From contig CAZIAL010000015.1 of assembly GCA_964536965.1 (NCBI GenBank), positions 8,519-72,518 on the forward strand: DNA of 64,000 nucleotides. Reading direction: 5' to 3'. Within the stretch, counting starts at the first letter, position 1; each line of letters starts with the position of its first letter. The position numbers and the translations under genes are program-made. Source of the DNA: JACMQW01 sp964536965 (lineage in GTDB: Bacteria > Bdellovibrionota > UBA1018). The notes below the pieces were generated by a model that saw only the letters and a list, made by a program, of their open reading frames with translations, was not told where the DNA came from and searched no databases. Below, piece by piece: positions 59,664 through 64,000 of the stretch.

Positions 59664-59879
59664 GAGGAGTCGGTCCTTCCCTAGGGAACGGATCGACACA
59701 TTCTGCGGGAAACTGAAATTTGCCCGGACGATTCTGCGTCAAAGGTCTTGGAATCGTTACGTTTTTGACGATAATTTTAGACCCCTTGCGTTTAACGCGA
59801 GTTTATGATGAATACTCGCTGCCCCGCTGAAGAAACTGATTTCGTATAAAATTCCTGGGTTTTTAATCGAGCCCAAGCG
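59664..59879. other. Upstream region of the TPR lipoprotein gene
   Basis: Together with 59880-60104 this is a 441-nt gap between divergent genes. On the minus strand there is TTGACG (complement of 59736-59741) and an AT-rich stretch near 59765-59790 that may hold the lipoprotein gene's promoter. No gene or RNA is seen. Confidence 0.4.
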
Positions 59880-59952
59880 TTGACACGGAAAACATATGTT
59901 GTTACTTCGGCGGATAGTTAGTCTTGACACCTTGTGTCGGCGCGTAGCATCA
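59880..59952 (+). promoter_or_regulatory. Tandem -35-like elements upstream of phaR
   Basis: Two perfect TTGACA hexamers (59880-59885 and 59924-59929) stand 44 nt apart. The second has TAGCAT (59945-59950) 15 nt further and is the better promoter candidate; its -10 is only 4 of 6. A 150-nt 5' leader would precede the phaR ATG. Confidence 0.45.
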
Positions 59953-60104
59953 TGCTTATGCCAACGGGGGTCCAAGGTTCACTCCGGCGAAACCCGGGCA
60001 AATGTTTTCAGTGTTTTAAGGAAGTAACGACTTCTGGGGGGCTCCCGGCGCAAGCGCGGGAGCAGGAAGTCAGTAAAGTTTTAGTGGTTCGACTAGGGGG
60101 AATC

Positions 60105-60473
60105 ATGAAAGAAGTGAAAATCATTAAGCGTTATCAAAATCGCAAGCTCTACGACACCCATGAGTCCAGCTACGTGACTCTGGATGAGATTGCGAAGATG
60201 ATCAAAGCTGGCGAAGACCTCCGCGTCATCGACAACAAGACGAAAAACGACATCACGGCATCGACTCTGACCCAACTTCTCTATGAATCCGAGAAGAAGG
60301 CGAAGACCCAACCTTCGACCGAACTCCTGAAAGAAATCATTCGCCACGGCGATGGCTCTTTCTCGGGCTTCATCCAAGCCAAGCTCGGCGCTGAATTCGC
60401 GAAATTCAACGTCGCTCCGGCTGCGTCCGTCTCGAGCTCTGCCTCGATGGCCGCTCCGGCCATGAACAACTAA
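60105..60473 (+). CDS. phaR: PhaR-type polyhydroxyalkanoate synthesis regulator
   Basis: A 122-residue protein. The N-terminal half is the highly conserved DNA/PHA-binding domain: IIKRYQNRKLYDTHESSYVTLDEIAKMIKAGEDLRVIDNKTKNDITASTLTQLL in outline (residues 5-60), the PhaR 'kRKYpNRrLYdT..s.Yitl' signature. The C-terminal half is short, with HGDGSFSGFIQAKLG and an Ala/Ser-rich end. PhaR represses granule genes until polyester appears. No PHA synthase or phasin is in the window. The start is ATG with AGGGGGA in front; the frame runs further up, but no ribosome site exists there. Confidence 0.9.
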   Translation: MKEVKIIKRYQNRKLYDTHESSYVTLDEIAKMIKAGEDLRVIDNKTKNDITASTLTQLLYESEKKAKTQPSTELLKEIIRHGDGSFSGFIQAKLGAEFAKFNVAPAASVSSSASMAAPAMNN

Positions 60474-60509
60474 GATCGCCCTCTCGGCGCTTTTAGGGCT
60501 TTAAAGTTT

Positions 60510-60557
60510 AACCCCGACCTCTCGTGTCTCGAGGCGTCGGGGTTTTGCTTTTTTTGG
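60510..60557 (+). terminator. Rho-independent terminator of phaR
   Basis: AACCCCGAC pairs with GTCGGGGTT (9 bp) around an inner CCTC/GAGG stem, followed by a T-rich run (TTTTGCTTTTTTT), 36 nt after the phaR stop. Confidence 0.88.
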
Positions 60558-60570
60558 GAAAGAGAACCCC

Positions 60571-60891
60571 ATGAAAAGATACGTTAAATATACGCTCGTC
60601 ACGCTGGCCATACTCATTACCGGACTCGGTCTGCTTTCCTTCGCCGTTCCGCTAGCCTATCAAGCTTGGGCGATCCTGACCCCCGTTTACGAGATCGGTT
60701 CCTGCGTCGAAGACGTCCAGATCCACCGAATCCATCAGATCACCGGCCCCGAAGACCGATTGAAAACCGGCCGTATCCCGACGCGGATCCTCGTCCGGGG
60801 CGAAGGAGTAGGCGGCTGGGTGGGAAGCGAAGATAACATCCAAGCGAATGATTCATCCATTCGGCCCGTCACCTGCCCGTCCGCGACGTAA
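60571..60891 (+). CDS. Small membrane-anchored protein, function unknown
   Basis: A 106-residue protein with an N-terminal transmembrane helix (YTLVTLAILITGLGLLSFAV) and a C-terminal extracytoplasmic region containing two cysteines (IGSCVED, VTCPSAT) and RIPTRILVRGEGVGGW. It lies right after the phaR terminator and has GAGAACCCC as a poor ribosome site. No family recognised; codon use is like the neighbours, so it is probably real. Confidence 0.6.
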   Translation: MKRYVKYTLVTLAILITGLGLLSFAVPLAYQAWAILTPVYEIGSCVEDVQIHRIHQITGPEDRLKTGRIPTRILVRGEGVGGWVGSEDNIQANDSSIRPVTCPSAT

Positions 60892-61037
60892 GAGGCTTAA
60901 GTATAATCCCGCGAAGAGATTCCACGTCAGCATCTTGACGAGTTGCAGCGCGCCTCGGAAGTCCGTAAACTAATCGGAGTCTCCCATGATGGGAGCGCCC
61001 GCCTCGCGGCCTGGGCACGACACGGAGGTCTTCTTAC

Positions 61038-61721
61038 ATGCCACGCATTCCATCGCTTCTTCTCGCCTGCGTTCTCTTCTCTGCCGGCCTCCACAGCGCC
61101 ACGGCGAGCTCCTGGTCGGAAGACGACTCCTGGAAGTCGGCCTCGCCTTATTACTACGGCGACTCCACCTCTCCGGCGAAAGATCCCTACCGAAATCATT
61201 CCATGCGCCGAAAGAAAAGCGTGGCGCGCGAAACCTCTCCTTTCGCTCCCGATTCGAACAACGTCTCGCTCGATATCGGACAGAACTTTCTTTTCGGCAG
61301 CGACTACTCCGACTCGATCGGAATGCAGGGCTCTTACACCTACGGGGTCAGCCGCCTCCTCGCCTTCACGACGTCGCTCGGCTATTCGAGCCATTCGAAC
61401 GGCAAGTACTCGAAGCTCCATCTTCTGACCGGGCCGCGGCTGAATCTCGCGAACTACGATCGGATCATTCCCTATGTAAACGCCGGCCTCGGATTTTATC
61501 GCGCGAGTCGGGAGCTGAATACGACGAACTCGCTTTCGGGAACGATGTTCGGCGTCCACATGGGCGGCGGCGCCGATCTCCAGCTGACGAAAGAGACGTT
61601 CTTCGGCGCGGCGATGACGTACCACATGCTCTTCGGGACGAATAAGGACACGACGATCGGGCCGATTAATCTCGCCTCGAACTATCTGACGTTCATGGCG
61701 CACGTCGGGTATACGTTTTAG
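61038..61721 (+). CDS. Small outer-membrane beta-barrel protein
   Basis: A 227-residue protein with signal peptide (SLLLACVLFSAGLHSATA-S) and about eight amphipathic strands (NVSLDIGQNFLFGSDYSDSIGMQGSYTYGVSRLLAFTTSLGYSSH in outline, YVNAGLGFYRASREL, GVHMGGGADLQL, FFGAAMTYHMLFG) ending MAHVGYTF with terminal Phe. It resembles the OmpW/OmpA-like eight-stranded family. GGAGG is nine nt before ATG. A hairpin (CTCCCAT/GATGGGAG) lies in the upstream gap. Confidence 0.78.
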   Translation: MPRIPSLLLACVLFSAGLHSATASSWSEDDSWKSASPYYYGDSTSPAKDPYRNHSMRRKKSVARETSPFAPDSNNVSLDIGQNFLFGSDYSDSIGMQGSYTYGVSRLLAFTTSLGYSSHSNGKYSKLHLLTGPRLNLANYDRIIPYVNAGLGFYRASRELNTTNSLSGTMFGVHMGGGADLQLTKETFFGAAMTYHMLFGTNKDTTIGPINLASNYLTFMAHVGYTF

Positions 61722-61733
61722 TCCCAGTGAGTA

Positions 61734-61807
61734 GGCTACCCATCGCGGATGGGCGGGCGCAAGGTCAGCGTAAGCTGACCGCCCCACGACCGTAGCGATT
61801 GGTAGCC
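61734..61807. repeat. Nested inverted repeat between the barrel gene and hslO
   Basis: Outer arms GGCTACC-ATCGC / GCGAT-GGTAGCC (61734-61746 and 61795-61807; one internal mismatch) enclose GGGCGG/CCGCCC and an inner GGTCAGC-GTAA-GCTGACC hairpin with a GNRA loop. Lying between convergent genes, it could be a bidirectional terminator without T-runs or a REP-like element. Confidence 0.75.
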
Positions 61808-61829
61808 GTAACTGATCGACCGACTGAGT

Positions 61830-62708
61830 CTATCGCGACTCTTCGATCATCTTCCGAAGTTCGTCGCTGTCAGCACGGTATTCTTTCGTGCAGAAGTCGC
61901 ATTTCACGACCGCCTCGCCCACTTCGTCGATCATCGCCTGGAGCTCCGACGTGCCGACGAGGGTGAGCGCACGGCGAACGCGCTCCCAGCTACAGTGGCA
62001 TTCGTAGCGGAGGGCCTTCTTTTCAAGCAATAGAAACGGCCGCTCCTGGAAGATCCGCGAAAGGATCGACACCGTATCCGCATCGGTCGCGAGCTCGTGG
62101 GCGAAGTCCGAGAGTTTATTCACATGCGTTTCGATTTCGGCGATCTCCTGATCGGTCGCGCCCGGCATCGCCTGGACGAGGAACCCCCCCGCGCTATCGA
62201 CGGAGCCATCCGCATTCAGGTTAATCGCGATTCCGACGGCCGAAGGGACCTGCTCGCTCTGGACCCAATAGAAGGTCAGATCTTTTGCGAGATGACCGGT
62301 CAGCAGTGGAACCGTACCGATGTAAGGTTCGCTGCGCGCGTCCATTTCGCGCTTTCTTAAAACGGACAGAACCCCTTGGCCCCAGGGACCTTCGCCCGTC
62401 AAGTCGACCGTCGGGGTGACGGCATTTTCATTCGGGACGACGTAACCGCGGATCCGGCCATCGGGATAAGCATCGACGAGGCCTTGGACGATCCAGCCGT
62501 TTCCTTTCACGTTCAGGTTCATCCGTTCGCCTTCCTTCGAATAGGAGGAAAGCAGGAAGCCGGCGACGAGAGACTCCCCCAGGGCGCGAGCGCTATCGCC
62601 GCGCAGACCGTGAAGATCCGTCGCTTCCCGCGCGATCTCCGTGCATCGGATCGCGACGCCGCGAATGGTGCCTGAGCTCGAGATGCATTTTTGCCAGTGA
62701 TCGGTCAT
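61830..62708 (-). CDS. hslO: Hsp33 redox-activated chaperone
   Basis: A 292-residue holdase switched on by oxidation. The N-terminal part has SGTIRGVAIRCTEIAREATDLHGL, YPDGRIRGYV, GGFLVQAMPGA and KRYECHCSW-type sequence; the zinc switch is visible as CHCSWERV and CDFC near the C-terminus (four cysteines in C-x-C...C-x-x-C). It is on the same strand as groL and separated from it by a terminator, so likely transcribed alone. Confidence 0.96.
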   Translation of the reverse strand: MTDHWQKCISSSGTIRGVAIRCTEIAREATDLHGLRGDSARALGESLVAGFLLSSYSKEGERMNLNVKGNGWIVQGLVDAYPDGRIRGYVVPNENAVTPTVDLTGEGPWGQGVLSVLRKREMDARSEPYIGTVPLLTGHLAKDLTFYWVQSEQVPSAVGIAINLNADGSVDSAGGFLVQAMPGATDQEIAEIETHVNKLSDFAHELATDADTVSILSRIFQERPFLLLEKKALRYECHCSWERVRRALTLVGTSELQAMIDEVGEAVVKCDFCTKEYRADSDELRKMIEESR

Positions 62709-62743
62709 GGAGAATCCGCGGAAAGAAGGTTGGTGGAGATGGG

Positions 62744-62778
62744 AAAAGCCCGGTCCGGAAAATCCGAACCGGGCTCTT
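62744..62778 (-). terminator. Rho-independent terminator of groL
   Basis: On the minus strand AGCCCGGT pairs with ACCGGGCT, and CGGA/TCCG pair inside after a T-G pair, followed by TTTTCCC. It starts 47 nt after the groL stop. Confidence 0.88.
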
Positions 62779-62824
62779 CGTTAACTAAGTGGAAGAAGTG
62801 CTTAAAATTCGCTCCCGCGAATTT

Positions 62825-64000
62825 TTACATTCCGCCGAAGCCGCCGCCCATGCCGCCGCCGTCCATAGGCATCGACGGAGCGTCTTTCTTCGGCTTCTCG
62901 GCGATCATCGTCTCGGTGGTGAGCATCAGAGCGGCCACGGAAGCGGCGTTCTGGAGTGCGCAACGAGCGACTTTCGCCGGATCGATCACGCCGGCCGCGA
63001 GAAGATCTTCGTACTTCTCGGTGAGGGCGTTGAATCCGAAGGAAGGGCTGTTATTCGACATGACCTTATCGATCACGATCGAACCTTCGTGTCCGGCGTT
63101 CCCCGCGATTTGGCGGAGAGGCTCCTGGACCGAACGAGCGATGATGTTGATTCCGGCTTGCTCTTCAGGGTTCGCGCCCTTCATGCCTTCCAGAACTTTC
63201 GAAGCGCGCAGCAGTGCCGTGCCGCCGCCCGGGACGATGCCTTCTTCGACGGCAGCGCGGGTTGCGTTCAGGGCGTCTTCGACGCGAGCTTTCTTTTCTT
63301 TCATCTCGACTTCGGTAGCGGCACCGACGTTGATGACGGCGACGCCGCCGACGAGCTTAGCGAGGCGCTCCTGGAGCTTCTCGCGATCGTAGTCGGAAGA
63401 GGTTTCTTCGACCTGAGCGCGGATCTGCTTCACGCGAGCTTCGACGCTGGCTTTTTTGCCGGCGCCGTCGACGATCGTGGTGTTGTCCTTGTCGATCGTG
63501 ATTTTCTTCGCTTGGCCGAGGTCTTCGAGACGAGCCATCTCGAGCTTGTGGCCCATGTCTTCGGAAATGACCTTGCCGCCCGTGAGGGTAGCGATGTCTT
63601 CCATCATTTCCTTACGGCGATCGCCGAAGCCCGGAGCTTTCACGGCGGCGACCTGGATCGTGCCGCGGAGCTTGTTCACGACGAGAGTCGCGAGAGCTTC
63701 GCCTTCGATGTCTTCCGCGATGATCATCAGCGGCTTGGATTTCTGCACGACCTTCTCGAGAACCGGGAGCAGGTCCTTCATCGACGAGACTTTCTTGTCG
63801 AAGAGCAGGATGTACGGGTTGTCGAGAACGCATTCCATGCGCTCTGGATTCGTCACGAAGTACGGGGAAGCGTAACCGCGGTCGAACTGCATCCCTTCGA
63901 CGACGTCGAGGGTGGTTTCGGCCGTTTTCGCTTCTTCCACCGTGATCACGCCTTCTTTGCCGACTTTTTCCATCGCTTCGGCGATGAGTTTGCCGATTTC
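62825..64000 (-). CDS. groL: 60-kDa chaperonin GroEL (N-terminal part outside the window)
   Basis: The frame is open from the window edge to the stop at 62825, covering about the last 391 residues. Visible are EIGKLIAEAMEKVGKEGVITVEE (apical/intermediate), VEGMQFDRGYASPYFVTN, VKAPGFGDRRKEMMEDIA, VGGVAVINVGAATEVEMKEKK, GIVPGGGTALLRA and the terminal GGMGGGFGGM repeat. All fit a canonical GroEL. Because the N-terminus is outside the window, groS presence cannot be judged. Only one groL copy lies in the window. Confidence 0.97.
   Translation of the reverse strand, partial: EIGKLIAEAMEKVGKEGVITVEEAKTAETTLDVVEGMQFDRGYASPYFVTNPERMECVLDNPYILLFDKKVSSMKDLLPVLEKVVQKSKPLMIIAEDIEGEALATLVVNKLRGTIQVAAVKAPGFGDRRKEMMEDIATLTGGKVISEDMGHKLEMARLEDLGQAKKITIDKDNTTIVDGAGKKASVEARVKQIRAQVEETSSDYDREKLQERLAKLVGGVAVINVGAATEVEMKEKKARVEDALNATRAAVEEGIVPGGGTALLRASKVLEGMKGANPEEQAGINIIARSVQEPLRQIAGNAGHEGSIVIDKVMSNNSPSFGFNALTEKYEDLLAAGVIDPAKVARCALQNAASVAALMLTTETMIAEKPKKDAPSMPMDGGGMGGGFGGM

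Noticed and set aside
59934..60104. 57-codon N-terminal extension of PhaR
   Set aside because: No ribosome site at its start, and PhaR proteins begin close to the KRYQNRKLYDT motif; ATG 60105 has AGGGGGA.
62825..62900. Gly/Met-rich repeat as a tandem repeat element
   Set aside because: It is the normal GGM tail of GroEL.
1..64000. CRISPR array, rRNA operon, insertion sequence
   Set aside because: No regularly spaced repeats, no rRNA signatures and no intact transposase with flanking inverted repeats were seen.

Overview
The window is a GC-rich Gram-negative bacterial chromosome segment. Single-copy housekeeping genes (alaS, tsaD, rsmA, smpB, rpoZ, lon, hslO, groL) sit among many lipoproteins, TPR proteins and C-terminal beta-barrel outer-membrane proteins. 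Pal/CpoB-type envelope genes, a PhaR-type regulator and several TPR/OMP/coiled-coil genes of unknown function would fit Bdellovibrionota or a related deep 'delta' lineage. That placement is inference from gene content only.

Layout. 1-16.8 kb: alaS and a cut-off peptide-binding lipoprotein on the minus strand, a tail-less SSB, a 975-residue protease/propeller/barrel protein, then a long plus-strand series: pal, a DUF4398 lipoprotein, cpoB, a metallophosphatase-like protein, tsaD, rsmA, a FadL-like porin, DUF502, smpB, an acyl-CoA synthetase and rpoZ. 16.8-26.7 kb: lon and envelope genes on the minus strand, including a gluzincin lipoprotein whose propeptide-like partner is a separate overlapping gene, and a TPR-barrel protein divergent from a FecR-domain protein. 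26.7-31.1 kb: threonine ammonia-lyase, an SDR, tRNA-Arg(TCT), and a four-gene overlapping unit (FmdB zinc ribbon, App1-type phosphatase, TauE/SafE, DUF1634).

31.2-37.85 kb is an accessory island: a secreted hydrolase-like protein, a HigBA-like toxin-antitoxin pair with a palindromic operator, AT-richer decayed DNA, a membrane protein, a frameshifted replication-relaxation gene, a 120-nt imperfect cruciform, a 55-residue ORF and a large serine recombinase. The recombinase 3' end is antisense to tRNA-Leu(TAG) and to that tRNA's terminator.

37.9-47.1 kb is the most interesting region. A FeeM-like N-acyl amino acid synthase is divergent from nine tightly overlapping genes: TauD-type Fe(II)/2OG oxygenase, FkbM methyltransferase, CADD/UndA-type haem-oxygenase-fold diiron enzyme, membrane-anchored hexapeptide protein, AurF-type ferritin-fold diiron oxygenase, GT1 glycosyltransferase, lipoyl-less E2-type acyltransferase, and a LolD/FtsX-type ABC exporter. 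There is no NRPS or PKS. It looks like a compact pathway that makes, oxidises, decorates and exports an acyl-amino-acid-derived metabolite.

47-64 kb: an MscS channel, two linked proteins of unknown function, a complete oligopeptide ABC operon, a LolB-like lipoprotein, a 600-residue TPR lipoprotein, phaR, a small membrane protein, an outer-membrane barrel, hslO, and groL cut by the window end. All functions are read from motifs and general family knowledge; no database search was run.
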